From positions 1-64,000 of the forward strand of contig NZ_KZ857177.1 of the NCBI RefSeq assembly GCF_003350925.1: a stretch of 64,000 nucleotides of DNA, read 5' to 3'. Positions within the stretch are counted from its first letter, which is position 1; each line of letters begins with the position of its first letter. The notes beneath the pieces are model-generated. The model saw only the letters and a program-made list of their open reading frames with translations, searched no databases and was not told the origin of the DNA. The DNA comes from Dyella tabacisoli (GTDB lineage Bacteria > Pseudomonadota > Gammaproteobacteria > Xanthomonadales > Rhodanobacteraceae). The position numbers and the translations under genes were made by a program. Positions 16,491-25,655 of this stretch are shown piece after piece.

Positions 16491-17247
16491 GGATCTGTTC
16501 CTCGGATAATTCTTTGCGCGGCTCGAAGTTTAGCGTGATCCAATTCACTCATGGCTGATGTCTGGCGAGTGGTTGAACCCAGTCATTGGCTGATGTCGCG
16601 CGTGTTGTCGCTGGCATCGGATCGGAGTCTCTTGGTATGTCCAATAACCGCTTTATGGGCGTCAGGGTTTATCAATCGATGTCTTTGTGGGCGTAAAAAA
16701 TTACGCCTTAAACTCGAAATAACTGTGAAGTAAGTCTATGAAAGCCAATAAATTTTCGTAATAACTTGCTGTTGAAGATTTTGTTGACAGTCCCTTCACA
16801 GGCCCCCTAGTCTCTCGCCGTTGCGGCTCAGGTCGGAGGGTATGACCTGCTGAATAGCGCGGGGGCGCTGTTGTGAAGGGCTGAGGTTGGGGTAGGGCGT
16901 GCGGCTGGATTTGCCGTACGTAAATGGACTTTCAGTGTTTAACGTTCGCAATGGTGGGTGGGGTTATCCCATCCAGGCTTCGGGTTATATCCGCGATCCG
17001 CAGCGAAAGTTTAGGGGCGTGGCATGAGTCGCGTCTCTGGGCTTGGCGTTTTGGCTAAGGGCCATATCGACCATGTCTTGATCTGTCTGCATCAAGTTCT
17101 CTCGAACTTGGGTGTACCCCTCTCCGACAAATGCTTGCGAAGCGCCGCGCATGTCGATGTGCGCTGATTTTGTGCCTGCCGTGGCTGTGATGGCGCCGCC
17201 GATGTTGCCCGCGCACGCTGTTTTGCGCCTGCAAGAGAGAGCCGTCG
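16491..17247. other. Long intergenic region upstream of the flagellar array
   Basis: No supported gene in 757 bases. It should contain the promoter of the whole rightward flagellar array and that of the leftward 131-aa gene. I see a sigma-70-like candidate near 16784-16813, an inverted repeat caggtc...gacctg (16829-16834 with 16844-16849), and a weak sigma-54-like match near 17020-17032 that I did not accept. The length suggests a long leader or extra regulatory sites. Confidence 0.5.
16784..16813 (+). promoter_or_regulatory. Candidate sigma-70-type promoter for the flagellar array
   Basis: TTGACA at 16784-16789, an 18-base spacer, then TAGTCT at 16808-16813, within an AT-rich approach. It points toward fliQ, about 430 bases downstream. 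Match by eye only; the -10 is imperfect and the leader would be long. Confidence 0.3.
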
Positions 17248-17511
17248 ATGGACAGTGACACCGCCATGCACCTGCTTTCGGAAACACTGCTTACGGCAGC
17301 AAAAGTGTGTGCGCCGATTCTGCTGACGACGCTGGTTGTCGGCGTGATGATTTCCATCTTGCAGGTGGTCACGCAGATTCAAGAGATGACGCTGACCTTT
17401 ATCCCCAAGCTGGTCGTGGTGGTGGCGATGTTTCTGGTGACCGGCGCCTGGATGATGGCGGTGGTGGTCGAGTTTTCCAAACGGCTCTTCGGCTTGATTG
17501 CGGGGATGTAG
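17248..17511 (+). CDS. fliQ: FliQ, flagellar export gate protein
   Basis: An 87-aa inner-membrane protein with two transmembrane helices (about residues 15-37 and 52-75). It carries the family pattern VGVMISILQVVTQIQEMTLTFIPKL between them. FliQ joins FliP and FliR in the helical export gate through which rod, hook and filament subunits leave the cell. The length equals the family's usual 85-90 residues. First gene of a nearly gapless rightward array of 25 genes; fliR starts six bases after its stop. fliP, normally just upstream of fliQ, lies instead at 34643, the far end of the array. The related T3SS protein SctS is the alternative family, but the rod, ring and hook genes downstream make this flagellar. 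Confidence 0.95.
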   Translation: MDSDTAMHLLSETLLTAAKVCAPILLTTLVVGVMISILQVVTQIQEMTLTFIPKLVVVVAMFLVTGAWMMAVVVEFSKRLFGLIAGM

Positions 17512-17517
17512 GGACGC

Positions 17518-18282
17518 GTGAAAATTTTGGACATGGAAGTCAGTGTGTTTCTGCTTGCAATGGCGCGTTTTACGCCATTGCTGATGGTGCCTGCTTTCAC
17601 CCCCTTTGCCTGGGTACCTTCGTCGGTGCGGGTCGTGGTGCTGTTGGCGCTGACGCTGATGGCGGTGGGCGCGGGCATCACGCCCACGATGCAGCTTGGC
17701 CTGGATGAGCCGCTGCCGTTTGTCATGTCGCTATTGAGCGAAAGCCTGCTGGGTCTGTCGCTCAGCCTGGCCGTTGTGCTGCCTGCGGCGGCCTTGGGTT
17801 TCTCTGCCCGCATCGTGGATATGCAGTCGGGTGTGGCTGCCGCGAGTTTGCTCAACCCCTCCACGCATACCGTCGAATCGCTGGCCGGTACGGTGGTGCA
17901 GTGGGCCGGCATGATGGTGTTCTTCACTCTGGGTTTGCATGTGGTGCTGCTGCAGGGCTTGGTGGCTTCGATTGAGATCGTGCCCTTGGGCGAAGGCGGT
18001 TGGCTGCTATCGCCGGGGATCTTCATGAGTATGCTTTCGTCGCAGTTTTTGCTGGGCCTGATGGTGGTGGCGCCGGTGATCCTCGGGCTATTCGCGATTG
18101 ATCTGGCGATGGCCTATGCGAGCCGCTCGATGCCGCAGGCGAATATCTATTTTGTGTCGCTACCGTTGAAGGTGCTGGCGAGCTTTACCTTGCTTGCTGT
18201 GTCGCTGCGCTTTGCGCCATTGATGATTGAGCGGCTTTACCGCAATGCCTTTTCGTCGTTGTCAGTGTTGGGAGGGCATTGA
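17518..18282 (+). CDS. fliR: FliR, flagellar export gate protein
   Basis: A 254-aa polytopic membrane protein of normal FliR length with about six hydrophobic segments. The N-terminal FLLAMARFTPLLMVPAF and the internal SARIVDMQSGVAAASLLNP fit the family. It completes the FliP5Q4R1 export gate. The start is the GTG at 17518, preceded by AGGGA; the ATG at 17533 is an in-frame alternative that begins directly with the conserved part. Its stop overlaps the flhB start by one base (TGATG), indicating translational coupling. Confidence 0.95.
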   Translation: MKILDMEVSVFLLAMARFTPLLMVPAFTPFAWVPSSVRVVVLLALTLMAVGAGITPTMQLGLDEPLPFVMSLLSESLLGLSLSLAVVLPAAALGFSARIVDMQSGVAAASLLNPSTHTVESLAGTVVQWAGMMVFFTLGLHVVLLQGLVASIEIVPLGEGGWLLSPGIFMSMLSSQFLLGLMVVAPVILGLFAIDLAMAYASRSMPQANIYFVSLPLKVLASFTLLAVSLRFAPLMIERLYRNAFSSLSVLGGH

Positions 18283-19358
18283 TGATGGCTGAGAATGGTC
18301 AAGACAAAACCGAGCAGCCCACATCGTTTCGCTTGCAAGAGGCGCGCGACAAAGGGCAGGTGCCGCGCAGTACGGAACTGAGCGGCGTGATGGTGACGGT
18401 TATTTTCAGCATCGCGCTGATGGCCTGCGGTTACACCCTGGCCGCGGCGTGGGCGCGTGCGTTTCGCCGTACCTTGCTGATGGCCGGTAATGCGCCGACG
18501 CCATCGGCGGGGTTGGTCCACTGGCTGCAAGGTACGTTTCAGCCAACGTGGCAGGCACTGGTACCGGTGGTGCTGGCGATGGTGGTCGCGGCCGTGGTCG
18601 CCAACATCGTGCAGACGGGTCCAACCTTCAGCACGACTCCGCTCAAGCCGGATTTCTCTCGACTTAACCCTGCGCAGGGTTTTACGCGGGTTTTTTCCCG
18701 CCGCATGTTGTGGGATCTCTTGAAGCTCAGTTTCAAGGTGGCGGTACTGGGTGCGATGGCCTGGGCGGCGGCATCGAGCATCGAGCATCGGGTGCAGGCG
18801 GCGGCAGCCTCGGCGCCATCGAGCATGGGGTTGTTGCTGCGTTCTATCTATGTGCAGGTAACGGTATGGGTATTGACGCTGTTGGTGGCGGTGGCGCTGC
18901 TTGATCTGATTTTTTCGCGCCGCGAATACATTCGCAAACTGCGCATGAGCCGCAGTGACATCAAAGACGAGGGCAAGCGGCGCGAGGGCGATCCCGATAT
19001 TCGGCACAAGCGCAAGCGCTTGATGGCCGAGTTGCTCAAGCATGCACGTTCAGTGCGCAAGGTACCCGACGCGGACATCGTGTTGACCAACCCGACCCAC
19101 CTGGCTATTGCGTTGCAGTATCGGCCCAACACCATGCGTTCGCCGATTGTCTTGTCGAAGGGGGCCGATGCCGTCGCCGCGCAGATGCGTTCGGCGGCTG
19201 CGCGGGCCGGCGTGCCTTGCCTGCGCTCACCGGAGCTGGCCCGCGCCTTGTTTCGTGAATGCCGCGTCGATCAAACCGTGCCCGCGCATTTGTATACCCA
19301 ACTTGCACCGATCTATCGCTGGCTCATGAAGCGGCCCGGCACCAGGATTTTCTCGTGA
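18282..19358 (+). CDS. flhB: FlhB, export substrate-specificity switch protein
   Basis: 358 aa. It begins with the family signature DKTEQPTSFRLQEARDKGQVPRS. Four transmembrane segments follow (roughly residues 30-210), then a cytoplasmic domain with the autocleavage motif NPTH (Asn at residue 270, codon 19089). Cleavage between N and P switches export from rod/hook to late substrates. The intact motif implies a working switch although no late substrates (filament proteins) are encoded nearby. I chose the ATG at 18282, overlapping the fliR stop by one base and preceded by GGAGGG; a second ATG follows directly. The stop overlaps the flhA GTG start by four bases. Confidence 0.95.
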   Translation: MMAENGQDKTEQPTSFRLQEARDKGQVPRSTELSGVMVTVIFSIALMACGYTLAAAWARAFRRTLLMAGNAPTPSAGLVHWLQGTFQPTWQALVPVVLAMVVAAVVANIVQTGPTFSTTPLKPDFSRLNPAQGFTRVFSRRMLWDLLKLSFKVAVLGAMAWAAASSIEHRVQAAAASAPSSMGLLLRSIYVQVTVWVLTLLVAVALLDLIFSRREYIRKLRMSRSDIKDEGKRREGDPDIRHKRKRLMAELLKHARSVRKVPDADIVLTNPTHLAIALQYRPNTMRSPIVLSKGADAVAAQMRSAAARAGVPCLRSPELARALFRECRVDQTVPAHLYTQLAPIYRWLMKRPGTRIFS

Positions 19359-21409
19359 ACACGTTGTTTGGACAGCTTTGGAGCGGCAAGCGCGATATTG
19401 CGCTGGTAGTCGGAATGATCGGCATCCTGGTCATTCTATTCACGCCCATTCCGCCGTCGCTGCTGGATTTTCTGCTGGTACTCAATTTCACCGGCGCACT
19501 GCTGGTACTGCTGATTACGTTTTTCACAGATACGCCGCTGAGCTTCTCGACGTTTCCCTCGCTGTTGTTGATTACCACGCTTTTTCGGCTTGCGCTGAAT
19601 ATCTCCGCGACGCGGCTGATTCTGGACAGCGGTAATGCTGGGCGCGTCATCAACGCGATCGGCGCTTACGTCGTGGGTGGCAACTACGTGATCGGCCTGG
19701 TGGTCTTTCTCATTCTGGTGGTCGTGCAGTATGTGGTGGTGACCAGTGGTGCGCAGCGCGTGGCCGAAGTGGCCGCGCGTTTCACGCTCGACAGCATGCC
19801 TGGCAAGCAGATGAGCATCGACGCCGACATGAACATGGGGTTGATCGATCAGGAGGAGGCCAAGCGGCGTCGCGGACAGGTCGAGAAAGAAGCCAGTTTC
19901 TACGGCGCGATGGATGGTGCGACCAAGTTCGTCAAAGGCGATGCTATTGCCGGCATTCTGATTATCTTGATCGATATCGTCGGCGGTCTGGCGGTTGGCA
20001 TGGTGCAGCGTGGCTTGCCCTGGGCCGAGGCGGCGCATCGCTACACGCTATTGACCGTGGGCGACGGTATCGTTACGCAGATTCCGTCGCTGGTGATTGC
20101 GGTGGCCACGGGCATCATCATTACCCGCGCCGCCTCGGATGCGCAGCTTGGTACCGAGATTTCGCGGCAGGTGCTTTCGAATTCGCGAACGCTATTGATT
20201 GTCGCCCTGTCACTGGCGGGTTTGCTGTTGCTGCCGGGGCTGCCGGCGTGGCCGGTCTTGCTGGTGTTGCTGGGCGTGGCGGCGCTGATTTTCTTTGCCA
20301 CGCGAAGTGGCGCCATGAAACTGGCCGAGCCGGAAAAGGCAGTGTCGCCGGAGACCAGGCGCGGCGATGAGGATTTGTACAAGCTACTCGCCGTCGAGGC
20401 GATCGAGATTCATCTAGGTAACGCGATTGCCAGCGCCTATAAGGCTCGCGGCCTGGATTTGGGCGAGCGCATTGCCACGTTTCGCAAGCAGTACGCGTTG
20501 GAAGGCGGCTTTGTTCTGCCCAAGGTCAAACTGATCCAGGATGCGCCGCTGGCCGAGGACGCGTACGAGTTGCACGTGCAAGGCTCCAAAGTGGGTCGAG
20601 GCGAGCTTTATTTCGATGCTTTACTGGCGATCAACCCCGGCGGCAAACGGCCGAAGCTTGAAGGCCGCGAAACGCGTGACCCGGCTTATGGCCTGCCGGC
20701 GCAGTGGATCGGCCTGGATCAACGCCAATATGCACGAGGCGCTGGTTACACGCTGGTTGATCCTGAAACCGTATTGATTACCCACCTTGGCGAAGTGGTG
20801 AAGCGCCATGCGCCCGAGTTGCTCACCCGTGCGGAAACCGAGCGTCTGGTCGCCCGTGTCCGCGAGCAGCAGGCATCGCTGGTCGATGAGCTGGTGCCCG
20901 GCGTGATGTCGTACACCGATATTCAAAAGGTATTGCAGCAGTTGTTGCGCGAGCACGTCAGCATTCGCAATACCGAAACCATTCTTGAAGTACTGGTGGA
21001 TGCGGGCAAGACGTTGAAACAGACCGACGATCTGGTAGAGCGCGTCCGCGAGCGCCTGGGGCCAAGCATTTGCCAGCGGGTGAGTAATGCACAGGGTGAG
21101 CTTCACGTCTTGACGCTTGCGCCGGATTTGGAGCGGTCCATCGTATCTGCGGTGCGCCAGCGCGATGGTGCGGGCAGCTTGATGGGCGACCTGGGTCAAC
21201 TGGAGGCGTTGCTGGGCGGCCTGGCCAAGCAGTCCGAAGCGATGATGTCGCGCAACCACCTTCCTGTATTGCTGTGCCCGAGCCTTGTTCGCCGTCACCT
21301 GCGTGGCTTGATTCAACGCAGCCTTCCGCACATCACTGTGCTTGGTATCAACGAAGTGCCTTCATCCGTGGTGGTGAAGGCTTTCGGCACTGTCGTCGCT
21401 GCCGCTTGA
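19355..21409 (+). CDS. flhA: FlhA, flagellar export gate/cytoplasmic ring protein
   Basis: 684 aa, normal for FlhA/SctV. It has an N-terminal membrane domain of about eight helices (residues about 15-310) with the conserved cytoplasmic loop (SMPGKQMSIDADMNMGLID followed by RRRG). The large cytoplasmic domain forms the nonameric docking ring for chaperone-substrate complexes. I chose the GTG at 19355, which overlaps the flhB stop by four bases; the open frame runs further upstream inside flhB, but that part is shadow. flgF follows seven bases after the stop, preceded by GAGGAG. Confidence 0.95.
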   Translation: MNTLFGQLWSGKRDIALVVGMIGILVILFTPIPPSLLDFLLVLNFTGALLVLLITFFTDTPLSFSTFPSLLLITTLFRLALNISATRLILDSGNAGRVINAIGAYVVGGNYVIGLVVFLILVVVQYVVVTSGAQRVAEVAARFTLDSMPGKQMSIDADMNMGLIDQEEAKRRRGQVEKEASFYGAMDGATKFVKGDAIAGILIILIDIVGGLAVGMVQRGLPWAEAAHRYTLLTVGDGIVTQIPSLVIAVATGIIITRAASDAQLGTEISRQVLSNSRTLLIVALSLAGLLLLPGLPAWPVLLVLLGVAALIFFATRSGAMKLAEPEKAVSPETRRGDEDLYKLLAVEAIEIHLGNAIASAYKARGLDLGERIATFRKQYALEGGFVLPKVKLIQDAPLAEDAYELHVQGSKVGRGELYFDALLAINPGGKRPKLEGRETRDPAYGLPAQWIGLDQRQYARGAGYTLVDPETVLITHLGEVVKRHAPELLTRAETERLVARVREQQASLVDELVPGVMSYTDIQKVLQQLLREHVSIRNTETILEVLVDAGKTLKQTDDLVERVRERLGPSICQRVSNAQGELHVLTLAPDLERSIVSAVRQRDGAGSLMGDLGQLEALLGGLAKQSEAMMSRNHLPVLLCPSLVRRHLRGLIQRSLPHITVLGINEVPSSVVVKAFGTVVAAA

Positions 21410-21416
21410 GGAGATT

Positions 21417-22091
21417 ATGAATAACGTTATTTCCAGCATCGCGAGTTATCTGAGCCGCGACGTCGATGCGCTCGATGTGATCGGCCAGAACGTCGCCAAT
21501 ATGCGCACGACGGGTTATCGCACCGAGCGTCTGAAAGCGGATTTCAAGGCAGAGACCATGGGGTCGCACGCCTTGAGTCTTGCCGATGGCAATCTCGACA
21601 CCACTGGCCGGCCCTTGGATCTGGCCATCCAAGGGCCGGGATTTTTCGTTGTCGATGTCGGCGGGCGGGAGATGCTTACTCGCGACGGACAATTCCACCT
21701 CAATGCGGATAAGCAACTGGTCGATGCCTCGGGGCATAGCGTGCTGGGACAGTCCGGCCCGATCACCCTTGACCATCCCTCGGTGCATATCAATGCCGCC
21801 GGCGAGATTGTCGATGGCGACAAGCAAGTGGATGCGCTGCGCATTGTCGCCATTGGCTCACCCGATGGGCTTAGTGAAGCCGGCGGCGGGCTCTATACCT
21901 ATAACGGTGCTCCGGCAGATTGGATGGGACAAATTCATCAGGGGGCGCTGGAGCGGTCCAATGTGGATGCCAGTACCGAAATGGTGCGTTTGATGGAGGT
22001 CACCCGCCATGCGCAATCGGTTCAACGTGCCATTCACGCTTACGACACGGCCATGCAATCGGGCATTAGCCATCTTGGCGACAACACTTGA
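21417..22091 (+). CDS. flgF: FlgF, proximal rod protein
   Basis: A 224-aa rod protein. It has the flagellar rod/hook N-terminal signature (LDVIGQNVANMRTTGYR), the central DLAIQGPGFFVV motif and a C-terminal helical segment (GALERSNVDASTEMVRLMEV), typical of FlgF/FlgG. It is slightly shorter than the usual 240-250 residues. Exported without a signal peptide through the flagellar gate, it stacks below FlgG. The GAGGAG ribosome binding site is at 21407-21412. flgG follows ten bases later. The choice of FlgF over FlgG rests on the longer, better-conserved FlgG next door. Confidence 0.9.
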   Translation: MNNVISSIASYLSRDVDALDVIGQNVANMRTTGYRTERLKADFKAETMGSHALSLADGNLDTTGRPLDLAIQGPGFFVVDVGGREMLTRDGQFHLNADKQLVDASGHSVLGQSGPITLDHPSVHINAAGEIVDGDKQVDALRIVAIGSPDGLSEAGGGLYTYNGAPADWMGQIHQGALERSNVDASTEMVRLMEVTRHAQSVQRAIHAYDTAMQSGISHLGDNT

Positions 22092-22101
22092 GGAGCGGGA
22101 C

Positions 22102-22869
22102 ATGATTGATGCGCTTTATATCGCTACATCTGGCCTGAAGAGCCAGCAGACGCAAATCGATGCGCTGTCGAACAATATCTCCAATATGCAGACGCCCGGT
22201 TTCAAGAGCCGTCGGGTGGCCTTCGGCGATATCGCGACGATTTCGCCTGCCCAGGTGGCGGCGGGCTTGAGCCCTGAAAGCTCGGGTGCAGGGTCGGAGA
22301 TTCTGTCGACCAGCGCGGTGTTTTCGCAGGGCCAGATGATCCAGACCAATAACACCTGGGATATCGGCATTCAGGGCGAAGGGTTTCTGGAAATAGCCGA
22401 TGCCAACAGCAATCGTCTGTATACCCGCGCCGGTCAGTTGCACGTCGATAGCGAGGGCTATCTGAGCACTGCAGAGGGAAATCGGTTGGCGCAGAACATT
22501 CAGATTCCACCTGATGCAAGCCACGTCCAGATCAATCAAAGCGGACAAATCTACGCGACCGTGGGCAGCAGCACGGCACGAACGCTGCTTGGCGCCATTG
22601 AGCTGAGCACGTTCCCTTCGCCCGATGGATTGCAGTCGGTAGGCGGCAATAATTTTGTCCCTACCCAGGCGTCCGGCGATGCCAGCGTGGGCAAGCCCAA
22701 CGAAAATGGAGTGGGCACGATTCTCCAGGGGTCTCTTGAAGGATCCAATGTGGACATGGTGTCGGAAATGTCCGCGCTGGTGATTGCACAACGCGCCTAT
22801 CAGCTCAACGCGCGCGTACTGCAAGCCTCCGATCAAATTCTCGACACTATCAATAATCTGCGCCAGTGA
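22102..22869 (+). CDS. flgG: FlgG, distal rod protein
   Basis: 255 aa, close to the usual 260. Motifs: MIDALYIATSGLKSQQTQID at the start, NNISNMQTPGFKSRR, WDIGIQGEGFLEI, and the C-terminal GSLEGSNVDMVSEMSALVIA. FlgG builds the distal rod that crosses the P and L rings. The start at 22102 follows GAGGAGCGGGAC; the frame also extends upstream, but only as overlap with flgF. The stop overlaps the flgA start by one base. Confidence 0.95.
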   Translation: MIDALYIATSGLKSQQTQIDALSNNISNMQTPGFKSRRVAFGDIATISPAQVAAGLSPESSGAGSEILSTSAVFSQGQMIQTNNTWDIGIQGEGFLEIADANSNRLYTRAGQLHVDSEGYLSTAEGNRLAQNIQIPPDASHVQINQSGQIYATVGSSTARTLLGAIELSTFPSPDGLQSVGGNNFVPTQASGDASVGKPNENGVGTILQGSLEGSNVDMVSEMSALVIAQRAYQLNARVLQASDQILDTINNLRQ

Positions 22870-23579
22870 TGATGTTTCGGGCACTGATCGCATCCATGTT
22901 TGTCGTGCTGCCGTTGCAGGCGGCGGCCGGGTCTACGCAGCAGCAAATCGCTGCGGTGCGTATGGTCGAGGCTGCGCGGGCGCAGATCGCCGAGCGATTG
23001 GGCGCAGATGGCAGTGCCGCTGATGTGACGGTGATCGGGGTGCCCGAGGATGTGGCTGTTCCCATGGGTGCGGTGACCTTGAGCGCTCATGCCCTGACGG
23101 GGCATTGGCCGCGCGCGCGCGCAGGTGTGTCGGTGGATGTCCGTGTCGATGGTCGCGTAGTACGTACGACGACGGTCTGGTTCGCCTTGAGTGTGCATCG
23201 CGCGGTGCTTGCTTATCAGAACGACCTGCCGATCGGTGCGTCTGGGGCATCCATCAAGCTTGTTTCTCGCGACGAAGATATTGCGGCCATCCAGGGTGAC
23301 GTCATTGGCTCCGAACAGGAGATCGACGGCCTGCGCCTGCGCCATCCCATGGTGGCCGGTTCAGTAGCCATGCGTGCGGATTTTGAGCGTATTCCCGAGG
23401 TGGACCGGCGGCAACGGGTCATGGTGATGGCGAGCTATGGAGCGGTGCATTTGCAGACGAAGGGCACGGCCAGTGGCATGGGGTACACCGGTGATGTTGT
23501 ACCGGTACTCGTCGATGGTGCCGAGGCACCGGTGCGTGCGCGCATTACGGATAAGGGAGTAGTGGAAGTTGTCCAGTAA
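22869..23579 (+). CDS. flgA: FlgA, P-ring assembly chaperone
   Basis: 236 aa with a Sec signal peptide (MMFRALIASMFVVLPLQAAAG, cleavage near residue 22). FlgA binds FlgI in the periplasm and is needed for P-ring formation. The C-terminal SAF-like half is visible (RHPMVAGSVAMRADFERIPEV, then VMVMASYGAVHLQTKGTASG), matching the family. The start ATG overlaps the flgG stop by one base. The gene sits with flgH and flgI, the two ring proteins. flgH begins 11 bases before its stop. Confidence 0.9.
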   Translation: MMFRALIASMFVVLPLQAAAGSTQQQIAAVRMVEAARAQIAERLGADGSAADVTVIGVPEDVAVPMGAVTLSAHALTGHWPRARAGVSVDVRVDGRVVRTTTVWFALSVHRAVLAYQNDLPIGASGASIKLVSRDEDIAAIQGDVIGSEQEIDGLRLRHPMVAGSVAMRADFERIPEVDRRQRVMVMASYGAVHLQTKGTASGMGYTGDVVPVLVDGAEAPVRARITDKGVVEVVQ

Positions 23580-24159
23580 ACATTGGTTAGTCGCGTGCCT
23601 GGTCTGCTTTATCGGACCAACGGCCGCTCATGCCCAGACAGCGCCGGGTTCGATGGTTAACCCTGACAGCTATCGAGGGCTTGCCGCCGATCGTCGCGCT
23701 CATCTGGTGGGCGACACGTTGACGGTGGTGGTTACCGAGACGGCGCAGGCCTCGGCCAGTGCCAATACCGATGCGAGTAGTGGCGTGCAGCTTGGCGCCA
23801 ATACACAGACCTATCGGGCGAGCCACAACTACGGTGTCGGCTTGTCGGGCAGCGATGCAGGCCAGGGCAGGACGTCGCGCGTCGGCATGCTTCAAGCGCA
23901 ACTGACCGTGCGTGTGGTGGATCTGGAGGGCGATGGGATGCTGCGCATTCGCGGTGAACAGACCGTGGTAGTCAATGGTGAGAAGCAACAGTTCGCTCTG
24001 ACCGGGTTGGTGCGCGCAGAAGATATTTCGGCGACCAATGTGATTGTGTCCAATCGCATCAGTGAGGCCAAGATCGAATTCACGGGGCAGGGTGATGTGT
24101 CTGAGTCTCAGCGGCGCAGCATTCTCTATCGCATCACACGCTGGTTGCATCTCATATGA
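23569..24159 (+). CDS. flgH: FlgH, L-ring protein (short N-terminus)
   Basis: 196 aa. Family features are GDTLTVVVTETAQASASANT and the C-terminal GLVRAEDISATNVIVSNRISEAKIEF. FlgH forms the outer-membrane L ring and is usually a lipoprotein of about 220-230 residues. Here the only sensible start is a TTG at 23569 inside the end of flgA. The N-terminus (MSSKHWLVACLVCFIGPTAAHAQ) looks like a signal peptidase I signal. LVAC resembles a lipobox, but only nine residues precede its Cys, too few for a normal lipoprotein signal. Lipidation is therefore doubtful. The stop overlaps the flgI ATG by four bases. Confidence 0.9.
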   Translation: MSSKHWLVACLVCFIGPTAAHAQTAPGSMVNPDSYRGLAADRRAHLVGDTLTVVVTETAQASASANTDASSGVQLGANTQTYRASHNYGVGLSGSDAGQGRTSRVGMLQAQLTVRVVDLEGDGMLRIRGEQTVVVNGEKQQFALTGLVRAEDISATNVIVSNRISEAKIEFTGQGDVSESQRRSILYRITRWLHLI

Positions 24160-25271
24160 AGCGTACTCAGTCTATTTTCTGGCTTGCCTTGCTGTGCTGT
24201 TCGATGGCCTGGGCCGATGGCGCCAGCGTGCGACTCAAGGAGATCGCGCGCGTCGAAGGGGTGCGTGATAACGCCCTCACCGGCTACGGTCTGGTCATCG
24301 GCTTGGCCGGCACGGGCGACACCGGCAAGAATCATCTGACCGTGCAGTCGGTGGCCAATACGCTGAGCCGTTTCGGGGTCAACATCAGCCCCGAGGATTT
24401 AAACAGCCGCAACGTGGCCGCGGTATTGGTAACAGCCACGTTGCCGGCCTTTGCCGAATCGGGGGAGAAGCTCGACGTGGCAGTATCGTCACTCGGCGAT
24501 GCACGTAGTCTCTCCGGTGGTGTCCTGGTGCTGACGCCACTGGATGGCGCCGACGGCAAGCTGTATGCGTTGGCTCAAGGGCCGTTGTCGGTAGGCGGCT
24601 ACGACGTGCGCGCGTTTGGCAGCGCCGAGCAAAAAAATCATCCGACGGTGGGTCGGGTGCCGGGCGGTGCATCGGTGGAGCGTCAAGCGCCGATGGGTTT
24701 GGGTAATGACAGTCGCACACTCAACGTGTTGCTCTATCAACCGGACTTTACGACCGCCGAACGGGTTGCCGAATCGCTGCGACGCCATGCCGGTGTATCT
24801 GCCATGGCCGAGCATGCGGGCAAGATCCGGGTGACTTTCGATGCGCCGCCGGCCGATATGATTCGGGCCATTTCGTTGATTGAAAACGTGCCGGTCACCC
24901 CGGACGAAGTGGCGCGCGTGGTGGTCAACGAACGCACGGGAACGGTGGTGTCGGGCGGTGATGTGCGGCTTGGCAGCGTGACCATTTCGCAGGGGGATCT
25001 ACGCGTCAGCGTACAAACCGACTATCTGGTTTCGCAGCCGGGCGGTGTAATCATCAATCCGTCGCGCAACATCGCTACTACGGTAGTTCCGCAAACCAAT
25101 ATCAATGTGCGGGAGCCCGAAGCCCGCCTCGTCAATATGCCCAACGGCGCTACTGTGGCCGACCTGGTCGGCGCACTTCGTAACATTCACCTATCCACAC
25201 GCGATGTCATCACCATTTTGCAGTCGATCAAGACGGCCGGTGCTCTGCGTGGCGAATTGATTATTCAATGA
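24156..25271 (+). CDS. flgI: FlgI, P-ring protein
   Basis: 371 aa, the normal length. The Sec signal peptide (MKRTQSIFWLALLCCSMAWA) is followed by the strongly conserved N-terminus VRLKEIARVEGVRDNALTGY and GLVIGLAGTGD. The C-terminus has GATVADLVGALRNIHLSTRD, also typical. FlgI polymerises around the distal rod in the peptidoglycan layer with FlgA help. ATGA overlap with flgH; flgB begins ten bases after the stop. Notably no flgJ follows, although flgJ commonly does. Confidence 0.95.
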   Translation: MKRTQSIFWLALLCCSMAWADGASVRLKEIARVEGVRDNALTGYGLVIGLAGTGDTGKNHLTVQSVANTLSRFGVNISPEDLNSRNVAAVLVTATLPAFAESGEKLDVAVSSLGDARSLSGGVLVLTPLDGADGKLYALAQGPLSVGGYDVRAFGSAEQKNHPTVGRVPGGASVERQAPMGLGNDSRTLNVLLYQPDFTTAERVAESLRRHAGVSAMAEHAGKIRVTFDAPPADMIRAISLIENVPVTPDEVARVVVNERTGTVVSGGDVRLGSVTISQGDLRVSVQTDYLVSQPGGVIINPSRNIATTVVPQTNINVREPEARLVNMPNGATVADLVGALRNIHLSTRDVITILQSIKTAGALRGELIIQ

Positions 25272-25281
25272 GGTCTTATCC

Positions 25282-25653
25282 ATGGATCTGACTACCGAAG
25301 CCTTACGTCTTGGCATGTCCATGGCGCGTGTGCGGGCCGATGTCGCCAGCGACAATATCGCCAACGTCGATGTGGCCGGCTATCGCGCAAAACGGGCGGA
25401 TTTCGCACAGGCCGTCGGTTTGTTGCGCGAAGTCGCGGCGCAGCCGTCGATGTCCAGCGAGCGATTGGAGCGTATGACACCCACGGTTCTGCGTGAGTCG
25501 GTGGGTCTGGAACATTCGGCGACGAACGCTTCGGCAAGTCTGGATGCCGAGGTGGCTGAGCTTGAGACGGCGAGCGTGGATTTCCAATCCCTGACCACGA
25601 TCATGTCGCGTCGTTTCTCTTTGATGCAGTTGGCTTTGGCAGGGAGGAACTGA
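25282..25653 (+). CDS. flgB: FlgB, proximal rod protein
   Basis: A 123-aa rod protein with the N-terminal helix (LGMSMARVRADVASDNIANVDVAGYRAKRADF) and a C-terminal helix (SVDFQSLTTIMSRRFSLMQLAL), as in FlgB. The length is slightly under the usual 130-140. It forms the base of the rod together with FliE, FlgC and FlgF. flgC starts two bases after its stop. Confidence 0.92.
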   Translation: MDLTTEALRLGMSMARVRADVASDNIANVDVAGYRAKRADFAQAVGLLREVAAQPSMSSERLERMTPTVLRESVGLEHSATNASASLDAEVAELETASVDFQSLTTIMSRRFSLMQLALAGRN

Positions 25654-25655
25654 CT

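Noticed and set aside
16551-16733. 60-codon plus-strand frame in the gap before the flagellar array
   Set aside because: No ribosome binding site, no conservation-like pattern, odd composition.
17020-17032. Sigma-54-like sequence (tggcatgagtcgc) upstream of fliQ
   Set aside because: The spacing and the -12 element do not fit TGGCAC-N5-TTGC well enough; kept only as a note.
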